Positions 11,702 to 24,200 of a stretch of DNA of 64,000 bases are shown here, piece by piece. The notes under the pieces were generated by a model, which searched no databases, was not told where the DNA came from, and saw only the letters and a list, made by a program, of their open reading frames with translations. Both the position numbers and the translations under genes were made by a program. The stretch is from NCBI RefSeq assembly GCF_013426205.1, contig NC_089422.1, positions 7,715,001 to 7,779,000 of the forward strand. The letters are read 5' to 3'. Numbering within the stretch: position 1 is the stretch's first letter; the number at the start of each line of letters is the position of its first letter. The DNA is from Metarhizium brunneum (taxonomy: Eukaryota; Ascomycota; Sordariomycetes; Hypocreales; Clavicipitaceae).

Positions 11702-14700
11702 TGCTTAACAGGAACGACGGTTGCCCACTTACTTGAAGTTATCCCCCCCCACAGGGTAACTCCCGTGAATTACGTACGCATCAAGTCGATCGGCGGCTTG
11801 GCTTAAACTACCCAGGTACTTTGTATGTAAGTGCGGCCATGCTGAGATACTAGTTACCAACAGGGGTAGACGCAAAGAAATGTCAAGCACCTGCTTCCTT
11901 TGCAAGACAACTCCAGAACAAGGGCCGAGACTGCAGTTTTTCGTGCCAATGTCATCGTGGCGCCGTGATGTCAAACTTAGCCGCATTAGTAGCCAGTATT
12001 AGCATGTAGAGACTAGCAGTAGTATCAAGTGTACGAACAGACATACATACATACAAAGAGATAACACCCTGGCGCCTGGGCAGAGGGGAGAGAGCTAGCT
12101 GGTCCTGTAATTACAGCCAGGCAACCAGAATAACACTATACTTTGGGCAAGGACAAGGATTTGATGAGTAGTATCCGCAGTATCTTACGTTGTTGCGGCG
12201 GCTATCCAGCCCTCTTTATGGAGTACGGAGTACTAGTATGATGAAGCAGGTAGAGTTCTCTCCGACAGGGGTTCTGTAATGATCCGGCCATTCTAGAAAA
12301 CATTCGTACTACAATCAGACCTAGGCTGGTTAATGACTCTGTTTGCGCGTAGCTGGCAAATACCGGTGGTCATCTGCAACTCACCACTGGAGGCATGCTG
12401 CATAGATATCCTCCGCCTGAATACAGACGCTGGAATTGGCAGACTGGTCGCGTCCGAATGAAGTTCCTCTGCCCAGCAGGGTTCAATAGATTACCGCTTT
12501 GTGTTGAGTCTGTTGGCAAGGAAACTTGCCATGCTGGTTGCCACGATCTTTGTCACGATAACTAAAAAATTGTGTCAGAAACCGCACTCGCCCGGATTAT
12601 TACCTGAACTTATCCGCCTGTCGTATGTGTCTGAGTCACCCTCAATACTATATATAAGTGAATAGAAATGTGTCAAGATATGCATGTATGTAATACGCCT
12701 GCAACTTAAGGTTTGGCATTGCCATGTCGAAGACGGGGATAGTTTCGTCCAGCGGCAGGCAAGAGATGGACAGATGACATTTACATAGTACTACTCCATC
12801 ATCCGCTAAGTTAAGTTCGGGCCCGGAATTTTTTCAATGCTTCCGACGGGAGCTGCTGTGAAGTCCCGGGCATATAAGACTCCGTCTTGTACAATACACC
12901 AAATTGACTGAAGGCGCGACAAAGATGTTGATGTCCAAAACAGTGCAACCGTACAAGGCTCCACCCACTCAATCGGCGAAGTGATCAAAGCAGACAGGGG
13001 CGATGCTCTGAAGGGTCCCCGACCGCGCAGAGTTTGGTCACTTAACAGACAGATGTTATCACCAGGGATTCGTAGTACTGATGGCATTCACAACAAGCTG
13101 CGTGGCGTGCCGGTTCGGGCCTGAAGTGGATGATATGACATGGAAGATTGAATTCATGACAAGTGGCCTCGCTCCATACGCTATGGTTGCCTGATTTGTC
13201 TCCAATGTTTCGTTTGCACCTCTTGTAATAATTCGGAGCATGCTGCTGATATGAAACTTTGTTTGATGTCCATCTCGGAAACATCTTCGGTCGAAGAAGA
13301 CCGCCCTCGGGTCTTGCGACCTTCATGCCTTTTCATCAACCTGCCTCATCCGTTCGCTTTTCCTTTTTCCTCGCCTTTAATATCAAGCCAAGTCTCCGCC
13401 CCGGGGAGGCACTGTCTCTAGTCCCCTGGCGTCGTCTTCCTGTTCGTTGTTATCTCGGGCCCTGACAAGTTCAATGCATCCTCTGCAGGCAGGCCCATGA
13501 TATGGATCGATATTCAGCAGCTGTGGCGCTGACTCTGGGCGCTAAACACGGGGCGGAATCACGCCGACATACACCACCGTACATGCTGTGTACCTCCACC
13601 TCCTAAAGGCCCAGAGTGAGAGAAATGTGGTTTCTGCCGCGGAAAGTGGCACGGACAGGCAGGCATGGTGTACGAGTGATCGGCCAGATCCTACAGGTCC
13701 AGGGATTGATCATCCAGGAGCGTCGAGGGTCCATGCCTCGGGACAGCGGCTGGTGTGCAGAAAAAAATCACTTCGATTCATGTGATGCTTGCCCGGTAGA
13801 ATATGACAGTATGGGTCATACAGGGTGATTTCAATTTGAAGAAAGGGGTCAATTAGCTCCAAACAACAGAGCACTGTAGTTGTGTGATGTCGACGGACTT
13901 GGCCGGGCGGAGCAATCCGCTCATGGTTTGCGTTGAATTCATGTCATGGATGGACTCTGTGGTGCTTTCGTGGTGATGGCAAGGGAAGAGCTGGATTTGG
14001 GCCCACAGCTGTGCATGATTGTTGGTTGAAAAGGGAGCTGTCAGATCCAGCCTTCACTCAGGCTCGTCTGGCAAAGAGATGCTGTTGCACTTGAGTCCTT
14101 GGCTGAGGACGAAGCAACAGTCCGAGGCCATGTAAGTCATCGTTTTGGAGGCATTGTGACGGGCAATCACATTGTGCTGGTGTGGGTTGCCAGGATGTTG
14201 ATTCCAGCCAGAGTCTCCGACTGGACGACCAGACACAACAAGCGCGGCGGGGGTGCTACGTTCGTGTAACCTGACGGCTTGATGATGTGCGAGAGGTCGA
14301 CCGTGCATGGCACTTCGGACAAGCAACGTTAATTGCTGGAGGCGGGAATAACAAGATATCCCGCCATCAGCCGTCACAACAGGGTTGGGTGTTGTTGCTG
14401 TAAAGGGAGTCCATTGCTACCACCATCTACGGAGTACGGAGGAGTTACCCAGGTTGCCAGGCAAGCACTTTGGTCATGATCGCACCTACCCTGCGGCGCA
14501 AACTGCAACCCAAAGGGGAATGGCCTTGCAATGTGTGACGCATATGCCCAGTCCTGGGCGTAGCAGATAGAGAAAATAGAGGCAGTGTGAGAAGAACAGT
14601 AGATGGAGAACAAGAATGCAATTTTCAATACTCAACACTCCCTTGAGCACCTGAGCGGCTTCATTTCTGCTCAAGCTCAGTACTTTATGCCGTCGTTTAT

Positions 14701-15141
14701 TTCATAGCCAGCGCTCCGTATGGCCGTGAAAATTCTCACCAGGCCGAACTCAAAACCCCAGCATTTCCACTACCCTAGAGTCCGGCAGCGATTCAACAAC
14801 GTCAAAGCAACACGTCCCAGTCAGAAATAACGACCAAAAGCCCAGCGCCGAGGCTCGTCTCTAATGGTCAGCGTTTACGCAGTGACGGTCTCATTCCTGT
14901 GACGTGGATAACCAAAGTCGAACCTCGACTCAGGTGGAGCTTCGCCTTGACGGTTTCAGGCCTTTGTATTCAGGGGCCTTGAACATCAACTTCCGTCCAT
15001 GCATCTGAATTATCTCATAAATCTAATCACATTCCTCGAATCGCCACCCCTGAACAAAATCAAGCTATTGCGCCCTGACCACTCGAACAAGTCACTTGGC
15101 TGAAGGGCTGACCGCGGGGCTTCATAACATCGCCCGGCAAG

Positions 15142-16693
15142 ATGCTCTACCTTTCCAGGATAACGAGTCTATTCGACTACGGCGCCATTTTCCTCATGGT
15201 TGTCACCATCATCGTCTTCCTGGTTCCAATTCTTATCCTATTCCCGCCGGTGCCTGTCGACCATAGTGATGCGTTACGGCAGACACACAGCAAACTTGGC
15301 CGCCCGCAGCGTGAGAGCCACTTGCGTTCGCAATATGATGCCAGACATAAGCCGCAGGCGGGAAAGACACCGAAAATCGAGAGTCTGTACATTTACCCCA
15401 TCAAATCGTGTAGAGGAATAGAGTTGGACAGGGCCAAGGTCTTACCCACCGGCCTGGAGCACGACCGCCTCTACACGTTTGCTCAGTTGAAGCCCAAGTC
15501 TACACCCGCCGTTACAGAACCAGGTGCACAGACGGACTCGAGCAGCGCGTGGGAATTCTTGACACTGAGGCAGCTGCCGCTCTTGGCCAACGTCAAAGTT
15601 GATATATGGCTACCGGATGCGGGCAAGAAGAGCAGACTTCTGGGCAGCCTGCAAGGCGGGTTTGTTGCTGTCCGTTTTCCCTGGCAGGAAAGGGGCTTCC
15701 TGGGCTTGGTACAACTTCTTGTTGCCAAGCTTAGTCGGGGTTGGAGCGCGGTTCCGGAGAAGGAATTCATACTGCCATTGGAATTCCCATCCAAGCAGGA
15801 AATTGATGCAAGAGGCTATAAGTTTGCAAATATCAAGGTGTGGGTGGACGCTCCCTATGCACTTGACATGTCCAACGAGCTGCCGGCCGAACTTGCCACG
15901 TATCTTGGGGTCAAGCACTCGCTGGGTATCTTCCGATCCGACCCATCTGCTCGCAGAAAAGTATTCCGAACTGCTCCGCGAAACGAGATGTCAGGTCATG
16001 AAGCGGAGATAGATTTTCACGATGCAGTAAATTACAACGTCCCCTACTACCACCCCTGCCTCGCCCCCAAACTAGCAGTAAACTGACATCATAGTTCCCG
16101 GTACATCTGCTCAATCTGACAAGTATTCGAGCGCTAGAGTCAAAGATTCAGAAGGACAGATTCATTGATCGCATTGACGTTCGACGGTTCCGGGGCAATA
16201 TAATCGGTACTTGACCAATACAGGCCCCTTGCTCCAGATCAACTGCCTCATACTGACTCACAAATAACGAACCTAGTTTCTGGCTTAAAGGAATATGATG
16301 AAGATGACTGGAAATCGGTCAAGTTCAAACATCCCGGCAGAAGCGAAACAATGAGCAGGTTTGATGTCTCATGTAGAACTGTGAGGTAAAGTGACATTCG
16401 TCCAGATGGGAGAATGATGCCAGGAACACTAACATGTGGGATGAAGATGCAAGCTACCGAATGTCGACCCTGCCACGGGTATTCGGCACATTGTGGAACC
16501 AGATCGTGCCCTCCGCAAGTATCGGGATATTGATGCCGGTGCTCCTAAGATGGGCTGTCTTGGCATGCAACTCTTGCCTACATTTCCAACAAGCAGCAAT
16601 CTAGAACGATTGGAGTCTGTGCTGGAAGTCGGTATGGAGGTTGACGTTCTCGAACGTGGATCTCATTTATACGTCAAACAAAGCGCGCGGTGA
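15142..16693 (+). CDS. MOSC-domain membrane protein (mARC-like)
   Basis: 450-aa protein from four exons: 15142-16026, 16095-16206, 16277-16385 and 16447-16693. Residues about 12-36 form a hydrophobic membrane anchor. A MOSC N-terminal beta-barrel follows (IESLYIYPIKSCRGIEL; EHDRLYTF), then the MOSC domain. The last two exons supply FRGNII and RCKLPNVDPATG, containing the conserved cysteine (C370) that in mARC proteins coordinates the molybdenum, and end with GAPKMGCLGMQ. Family members reduce N-hydroxylated compounds in a cytochrome b5-dependent chain at the outer mitochondrial membrane. The fungal substrate is not known to me. The first exon alone is a 314-codon ORF with a stop inside intron 1, so an intron-blind annotation would truncate the protein and lose the active-site cysteine. 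Confidence 0.88.
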
Positions 16694-16942
16694 TGGGCAA
16701 TGTGATCCCAAGGTCAAGGCTACAAAGAGGTCCGAATACTTAGATTAGAAAACTTAGATAAACCACTCCATAAGTATACCCCGTAAGGGGCCAATATATA
16801 ATGATACCAAATATCTGCAGGCACATGAAGCTAAAATAAAGAAATAAACGCTCTTCGTCAATATCCCGTCCAATGATCTATGTACAATACTTCTTCATGT
16901 CACTTTCGTATCTCATGATGACTCTAAACATGTCTACATTGA

Positions 16943-19900
16943 TTACTTCATATCGGCAGGAGTCAAGGCTTGAACCATGCTCGTGCCTTCACTGAAGCGT
17001 GTCCTGAATATTCGGTTGGCATTTTGGAACATGCCATCCTTCAGACTGACGACAATGAACTGCGAACCCTTGAACCTTGTCTTGATGAGACGGCCAATAT
17101 TTTGCGTATGGGAAAGATCCAAAGCAGCGTCAACTTCGTCGAGAATATACATCGGCGCAGGCTTGAATTGAAGAAGTGCCATAATGAGCGAGAGGGCAAC
17201 AAGAGATCTGTAATCCGGTCAGTTTCTATGTATTTGTCCAAGAATTTTCTGGTCTTCCATGCGTTGAATTCCATACCTCTGGCCACCGCTCAACTCTGTT
17301 AAGCTCTGCTTCCACACCTTACCCAGGCACACTTTGACTTCAAGACCGTCGCTAATAGTCTTGCCCTCAGGGGGGTCGAGTTTGGCGAAACTGCCCCCAG
17401 GAAGCAGCTCTGAGAAAATTTGGCCAAAGTCGCCATTCACCTTCTCCCAAGTCTCATGTAAGGCCTTCTTCTTATAATCGTCTAGGCTGACGATGGTTTC
17501 TTCAATCTTCCGTTTATCGCGAATGACTGTCTTAATCATGTGCTTTAAAGTGACTTCCTTCTTCTCGACACTGTCAATCATATTCATAACCTTGGGGTTG
17601 ATCTTCTTCTTCATGCCCTGCGAACGTTCTGTAAGGTTTCGCAGTGTGGCTTTGCATTCACCAATATTTTGGTCCTGAAAATGATAAGGCGTGCCGCTCC
17701 GGCCAAACTTGTCTTTTTCGTCTTGGATCCATTCGTACTCTGATTCCAGATGAGCAACGTTATCTGCGGCAGCTTGCCGCTCTTTATGGAATCGTTCGAT
17801 TTGATGGCCAAGCTTTTGCATTTCTAGACCTTCCTCAGTAATACGAGCGTTTTTCGATCGCATGGCTTCCTCTGACAAACGAAGTTCGTCGTCAAACAAA
17901 TTTAGCTTGGCTCTCTCATCATCTAGTTGAGCTTGGACAGTGTCGTGTGTTTCTTTCAATGCAGCCCGCTGTCTTGAAAGATTTTCAACATCCTGTTGCG
18001 CTGCTTTGATCCCAACCTCGGCTTCCTGAAGTTGCTCTCGGGCGGCGGACAGATCCGCTCCCACTTGTTCCAGATCAAGTTGAGCACTTTGATGCACCTT
18101 TTGCAGGCTTTTGACTGCTGCAGAGTTCTTCTCAAGATTAGCCCGCAGCTTATCCAAAGATTTTTGGAGTTCAATAAGCTTTGCATCCTTGTTTGTGTCG
18201 AAGTCTTTCATGTCTTTCTCAATTCTCTTGATATCCGCATTGGCTTCGGCCTGACGAGACTTAGCCTCAGTAATGCTGTTTTGAATCTCAGGGATACTGG
18301 TCTTCATGTTCTCAACTTCCTGAATAATTGAAGATGAAGAGTTGCCGCTAATCTGGTCTCCTGCGAGTTTGACCTCGTGGTTCTTTAGATCGAGTTCTTG
18401 CTTGATACGACGAGCCTGATCCAACTTTGATTTTTCTTTGCTAATCTTGTTTTGTAATTCTTTTAACGCCTGCTCGGTTTCCTTGAGCTGTCGAGTGATG
18501 TTGTTTAATTTCTGCAGCGTCACCAAGACACCGCTAGAATTAGGCGAACTACCTCCTGATAGTGTACCGGAAGGATCATAAGCATCACCCTCTAGAGTGA
18601 TACTTCGCATCCTGACACTGGGGTCGAAAGTAACACGCTTGGCAGTCTCTGCATCGGCACAAACCAGAGTATTTCCGAACACATACTCCATTGCTGCAGA
18701 CACTTCTTCGTCATATCCCACTAGAGAAAGCGCAAGATCAACCTTCCCAGGAGCGATGTTTTGTGCAGTCGCAATAGTTTCGGCCGACGCTTTAAAAGCG
18801 GTAATCTTGTTCAGGGGAATTATGGTGACTCTCTTTCGTAATTTCCCTTTTTGAAGCAGCTGAGTACCCGTGACCTCTGAATCCACGACTACATTGTAAA
18901 GTCGGCCACCTGCGCAGATTTCAAGCGCTGTGCCGGCCCTAGTATGTTCCTTGTCAAGAGTAAAAAGTTGCGCGACCAAGCCTTTCACCTTAGATCGGTC
19001 AAAACCCGGAACGGGATCAGCGTAGTTGAAGTCGATGTTGGCAACTTGGCGCTTGAGTTTGTCTGAGTCCTGGCGAAGGCCCCGGATAGTCTGTTGCAAG
19101 TGTGACTCTTGCTTGTACATTTCCTCTTCTTGACCAGGTTCAAAACCCAACTTCCCAAGCTCTTTTTCAAGTTGGTTCACTTGGCCCTTTAGTCCGTCGA
19201 GGTCGCGAAGAAGGCCGGCGTTCTGTTCTTTTGCCTTTTCAGCGCGTGGCTCTTCCTCCTTCAGTCGGCTTTCCAGATGTGCAATTTTGATTTTGGCCTG
19301 TTCTTGTTCGGTCGCGGCTGCTGTGGCTCGATTCCTTGCGTCCTGTAGCTGGCCTTGATAGCCACTCTCTTGCCCATCCTTGGAAGCGACGCCTGTTTGA
19401 AGTGTTTGCAAAAGCTCTTCTTTGCTTTCAACTTCTTGAGTTTGCTTGGCAAGATCGTCTCTTGCCTTATCGTATGATGTCTTGGCATCGTCAAAGGCAG
19501 CCGTCTTGTCTTTCAAAGCTGTTTCCATCTCTAAGACAGTCTTCTCGACCATTTGCTTTTTCTCCTTTTCCTCCGCTAAACTGGTATTTTTTAAGTCCAT
19601 GACCGTGGCAAGTCGTACCAACTCATTTGCATGCTTTTTGACGGTTTCCTCCAGGGCCCCGGCTTTCCCCCCCTTCTTTACTTCTTTTTCCCGTTGAGCT
19701 CGGACCTTCTTCACGTCCTCCTCCAAGTGTGATATTTCACTCCTTAGACGAGTCGCGGATTCTTCCAACATCCTGTGACGTTTTTTCTTGTCCTCCAAAT
19801 CTGCTGCAGATTGCTTTAACTTCTCCTGGCATTTGATATAATCGTAGGCAACAACGACTCTTGTTAGGCGCTCAAGGTCATTTTGTGTTTGCTGAAAATC

Positions 19901-20721
19901 GAGAAACGCTCGCTTCTCTGTTCGAAGTTTTTCTAGCTTTGGTTCGATTTCGTCTTTTAATAGCTCTCTCAGCTCTTGAAGTTTTAGCTCCTTTTTGCCC
20001 ATAGTTTTGAGTGCTTTGTCTCGACGGTCCTCGAACATTCTGGTTCCAGCAGCTTCCTCTATCATAGCAAGGATCTCAACCGCTTTCATATTCAAGACTT
20101 TGGTGATGCGCCCTTGCATAATGAGAAAATTAGGATTGTTGATATTGAGCTGTACTGACTGGAACAGATTTTGAACAGTCTGCTGTTGTGCTCGGTGCCC
20201 ATTGATGAGGTATTTTGAAGTGCCGCCTAGCACAATCTGACGTGTCACGCTAATGCTGGCATATTCATCGAAACCGATCGGTGACTTTTTTTTATCTCGG
20301 TTGTCAAATACAATTGTTACGCTGGCTTTCGTGACTCCAGCTTGTCCGCGCTTGTAGATGAGATCCTAGTCACACGTTAATATCATGATTCAAAATCTGA
20401 AGGTGTAGGCGGCTCATACCTGGAGATTTTGTGCTCTGACTGTAGACATGTTGGTGATGCCCAGGACGAAACAAATGGCATCTAAAATATTTGATTTACC
20501 ACTGCCATTAAGGCCGGTAATCGAATTGAAACTCTCGTCCCTATCACTTACATTAGCGATGCTGTTAACGTATTCCCATGGCTTACTCTGGTGTTTACCA
20601 TCCCGATATTACCGTTCGTACGGCGTACGACTTGAAACCCTATGCAAGAATATTAGTCGGCTGTGTTTGGTGGCCAAAAAACGAGCTGACCTACGTCAAT
20701 AATTACTTCTATTACCCTCAT
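16943..20721 (-). CDS. SMC2: Condensin subunit SMC2
   Basis: 1180-aa SMC ATPase from five exons: 20721-20695, 20639-20599, 20540-20420, 20365-17277 and 17207-16943. The N-terminal head carries GFKSYA and Walker [10 protein letters not shown] (K38). The stretch [21 protein letters not shown] is characteristic of SMC2. Two long coiled-coil arms flank a hinge (around residues 520-680, with [19 protein letters not shown] and the hinge glycine region ending GTLSGGSSP). The C-terminal head has the signature LSGGQR, split by the last intron, and Walker [11 protein letters not shown]. Length is normal for SMC2. It pairs with SMC4 in condensin, which compacts mitotic chromosomes. The first exon encodes only nine residues (MRVIEVIID). 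The gene is divergent from INCENP. Confidence 0.96.
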
Positions 20722-20830
20722 ATTTGCGCAGTTGCCTTCTGTGAAGGTAAATATGGATTGACTGCATGCGAGTCAAGTTGAGGCTGCTGTCGGCCACCAA
20801 ACATCCCACCTTGGCGACGACGCGGTGAAA

Positions 20831-20839
20831 GTAAACAAA
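20831..20839 (+). promoter_or_regulatory. Forkhead-type binding site GTAAACAAA
   Basis: Exact match to the core recognised by yeast Fkh1/Fkh2-class factors, which drive G2/M genes. It lies 110 bp upstream of the SMC2 start and 394 bp upstream of the INCENP start. Occupancy is inferred, not shown. Confidence 0.5.
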
Positions 20840-20871
20840 GCGTGTTTAGTATCTGATAAGCAGCCTATCAC

Positions 20872-20879
20872 CACGTGAC
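20872..20879 (+). promoter_or_regulatory. CACGTGAC E-box-like element
   Basis: Palindromic CACGTG core extended by AC, the type bound by Cbf1/bHLH factors in fungi. The same eight bases occur at 30183-30190, upstream of PEX7. Confidence 0.4.
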
Positions 20880-21232
20880 GAAATCCATTTTTCTTGACCG
20901 TTTCAGCCGCAGCCGCAGCCCTCATAATGCCCTCAGCTAGTGCCGGGCCGGACGCGACTGTGTGGAAGGAGGGCTGTCCATAAGGCGCTAACCCGATCCG
21001 GGATCAATCAAAACATTACGGCTTGGAATGGGCAATCCAGCGTCAGAGCTCTCCACCATCAACATCGACCTACCTTGGCCACCTGTAACTCAGACTCTCC
21101 CTTCAGCCTCATTAGTCGAAGTCGTTTTATATCACATACCGCCAGATGTCTTCATGATATCGATCGTTTCAACTATATCGAACGCCAACAACCTCTACGA
21201 TACTCCTGCCTTGGTCGGCAACGCGAGATATC

Positions 21233-24200
21233 ATGGCGGCAATGCGAGGACCGCGCTTGCAAGTTGGCTCTGCAGGATGGATTACCGAGGAACGAAATGC
21301 AGCTCTACAGATCACTCAATCGGAGGTTGATGAGTTCTCGTACTCCGCCCGAAATGAACTCGACTGGCTCAACGAGCACATGGCAAACATCTTTAATGAA
21401 AATGAAATGTATGCACTTTCTATCGATAACGGACGTTGGACATTTGATGGCTGATGGTCTCTCAGAAACTTTGCAGAAACATTTAAAACACCGGCAAAAC
21501 TTCGCGGAAAGACGCCGAGAACAGCTAGAAAAGCAAACCCTCTAGAGACACGCGTAGTATGTTGAACCGCACTCAAACAACACACGAAAGCTAACAAGGC
21601 ATAGCCTCTTTCTGAGGTCTTCTCTGCAACTCCAAACGGAGCCTCGAGTCCCATAAGTCGTCTGCAATCTCCCGGAGTACACGATGATGCAGCCAGAGGC
21701 TCCCCAAGTCCCCTCAGACCATCCCCGACTCGTGTCCCAGTTTTCTCACAGAAGTCAGCCATGCAAGGGACCCAGGACTCTGGCTACTTTGGAAGCCAAG
21801 ATGTTGTCCCAGTGAATATTCATATGGACTCAGACTCTTATGATGGACAAGACTCGCTACAACAAGGCGCTGTGCAGACCACGACAATTCCACTGAAGAA
21901 TAGCCCGGCAAATGCTTCCACTCAACCTTCGCCTGAGAAGACATTCCAAACTGCTAGAGAGGACCAGACAGCACGAGTTTCTGCAGATACATCAAAAAAG
22001 AGCATCCCTAAAGCACAACTCAATCTCCATCGCGAATCAGAATACGAAGATGATGTGTCACCTGAACGACAGTTGAGTTTGGAAGCAAAACAGGGTGCAC
22101 ATTACCCTGATGATGATGCCCGATCAGCATCGGATGGCTCTAGTCCTATTCGGCCTATAGTTCGTAAGAGCAGTTTAAATTTTGCATCGTTGCCAGCCCG
22201 GGAGCCTCTCGCAGCTGGTAAGAGCAATGGCGCGCGGGCCTCCCGAACCAGCCATCTCGACCACATCAGGACTAGCTACTACAATCGAACGACAGGAGGG
22301 AAGAGTCTTGGAGGGAACTTAACGAAGCCGGACCGAGATGAGAACCAGGAAAATGAAATGGAGGTGGATGATGAACTCCCTTCGCATCCTATTACAAATC
22401 AGGACAACAAAACTTACACCCAACGGCTTCAAGACCAGATCAACATGCTTGGCCAATCTCAAGCGAAGAATGTCCAAACACAGCCCCAGAGCAAGGCCCC
22501 TGCCCTTAAAGCCGTTTCTCCGATTCCCTTGAACACGCTACAATCCACACCAGGGGCTTTCCCAGAAGATGACGACGATGATTGGATCGAGCCACCAGCA
22601 ACTCTAGCAGCGGCAAATGAAGAACGGCCAAGCCTGCCAAAAAGCCATTCAGCAGACGTTATGGAGGGCATTCAGGGCAAAAAGACTATTGGCGAAACAG
22701 ATTTTGTCATGTCAGATGACGACAATGCCGAGGTCGACAAGCAATTTGCCCGTCCGGGCAAAGGCAATGGTGCCAAGCATACATATGGGCATGGGAAGTC
22801 TGCCTCCGTTCCAGTTGTACCGAACATGCGCCCCGCAATGGAGGATACTCACTATCTGAAGAAAGTTGTGTCTGTCTCCAATCCGAGTCTTCTGACTGTG
22901 GCCGAAGCTGGTTCTTTGGGCACATTCAAGTCACCTTCACGAGCACTGCGAGAGAGCCCTTTGAAGCAGGTTAAGAATAAGCTCTCGTCTATTCTCAAAA
23001 GTTCCAGAGGACTGCTCGCCAGTAGTGCAGCTATCAGCGCCGAAGGGAAATCGTTAATGTCTCCTACTTCAACCCGTCTCGGTCTTCATTCTTTTATGTC
23101 ATCAGAATCCGTTGTCTCCCAGCAAGGAACTGGTTCCCAGGCATCCCAGAGTGCGCCAGCCAACCAAGATGCAAGCCCCACGCGGTTGACACGGCGTACG
23201 CGAGCGTCTGTTGAGAAGGAGAAAGAAGAGAAGAGACGTGAAAAGGAAGCCAAAAGAATGGAGGAGCAAAATGAGAAACTTGAGAAGGCCAGGCAAAAGG
23301 AACGCGAGAAAGCCCGTGTGTTTAGCAAGGAACAGGAGAAAGTTGCTGCCATGGAGATGCAAATTGCGTCCAAGAAGGAAGATGAACGGTCAGCAGTTAA
23401 GGAAACACCCAAGTCTGCAAGGACTGGACATCGTAATGCAAAAAATTCTGGGGAAGAAACAACGTCTCTGAACAGAGACGTTGACATGGAGGATGCCCCT
23501 TCGATGCCACCACCGTCTGCGCCTCGCTCTGTTGGTCCAACTCACGCTACACGCAACAGGGAAATCAAGCGACCATTTACAAGAGAAACACAAACTCGGC
23601 CAAAACAGGCCCCCACTGTGATTCGAGTTAACACAGGATCTCAACATTCACAGTATCGATTGTCTACTGCACAGCCTGATGTATCAAGTCTCTCTGCGAG
23701 CCAAACGCAACAACAACTTACAAGCAAAGCTAGCAAGGCATCACTGCAACTAAAACAATCAACACAAAGTTTGAGAGGCGCGGCTCCTTCCAGCCGAGCC
23801 AAGGCGCAAGAAGTGGCTGCCAGGAAGAAGGAACAAGAAGAAAAGGAAACCCAGAAGAGACGCGACGCCAAGGCTGAGATGGAACGAAAGAAAGCCGCAG
23901 CTCAGGAAGAGCAACGAAGGCAAGAACAGCTGAAACGTCAGGAGGCTGAACGCCAAAGAAAGCAACAACAACAAGAACAGGCCTCATTGCAATCCCAATC
24001 CCAGACCAAAGGCAATGCTCAGAGAAAAGCTGCTATAGAAAAGGCGAAGCAGACCAGGGCGCCACCCCCTGCTGTGCGTTCCCAGCCCAACGGTCCACCG
24101 GACTCTGCGATGGGCCAGGATAGTCAACCTGCGCGCCCCCAGTCTCGGATGACATCCACTGCAAACTGGGGTCAAGATGAGCTTGGTAGGCCAGTCAATG

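Larger units (their letters stand above)
7877..15141. other. 7.3-kb region without a supported gene
   Basis: Upstream of the Zn2Cys6 gene on one side and of the MOSC gene on the other. Open frames are short, overlap on several strands and show no recognisable domain. It contains CATA/TACA microsatellites (about 10659-10672 and 12040-12055), TACGGAGTA motifs (11693, 12224, 14428) and a weak coding-like remnant on the minus strand near 10.6-11.2 kb. No tRNA or intact transposon was seen. Confidence 0.55.
20722..21232. promoter_or_regulatory. Shared SMC2 / INCENP divergent promoter
   Basis: 511 bp separate the two start codons. It contains a forkhead-type sequence GTAAACAAA at 20831-20839 and a CACGTGAC E-box-like element at 20872-20879. 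Both genes act in mitosis, so shared cell-cycle control is plausible. The INCENP transcript start is unknown, and some of this region may be its 5' UTR. Confidence 0.6.

Noticed and set aside
21550..21555. ACGCGT (MBF-type) box at the INCENP exon 2 / intron 2 junction
   Set aside because: It lies within the gene at a splice site, not in a promoter, and is a six-base match likely by chance.
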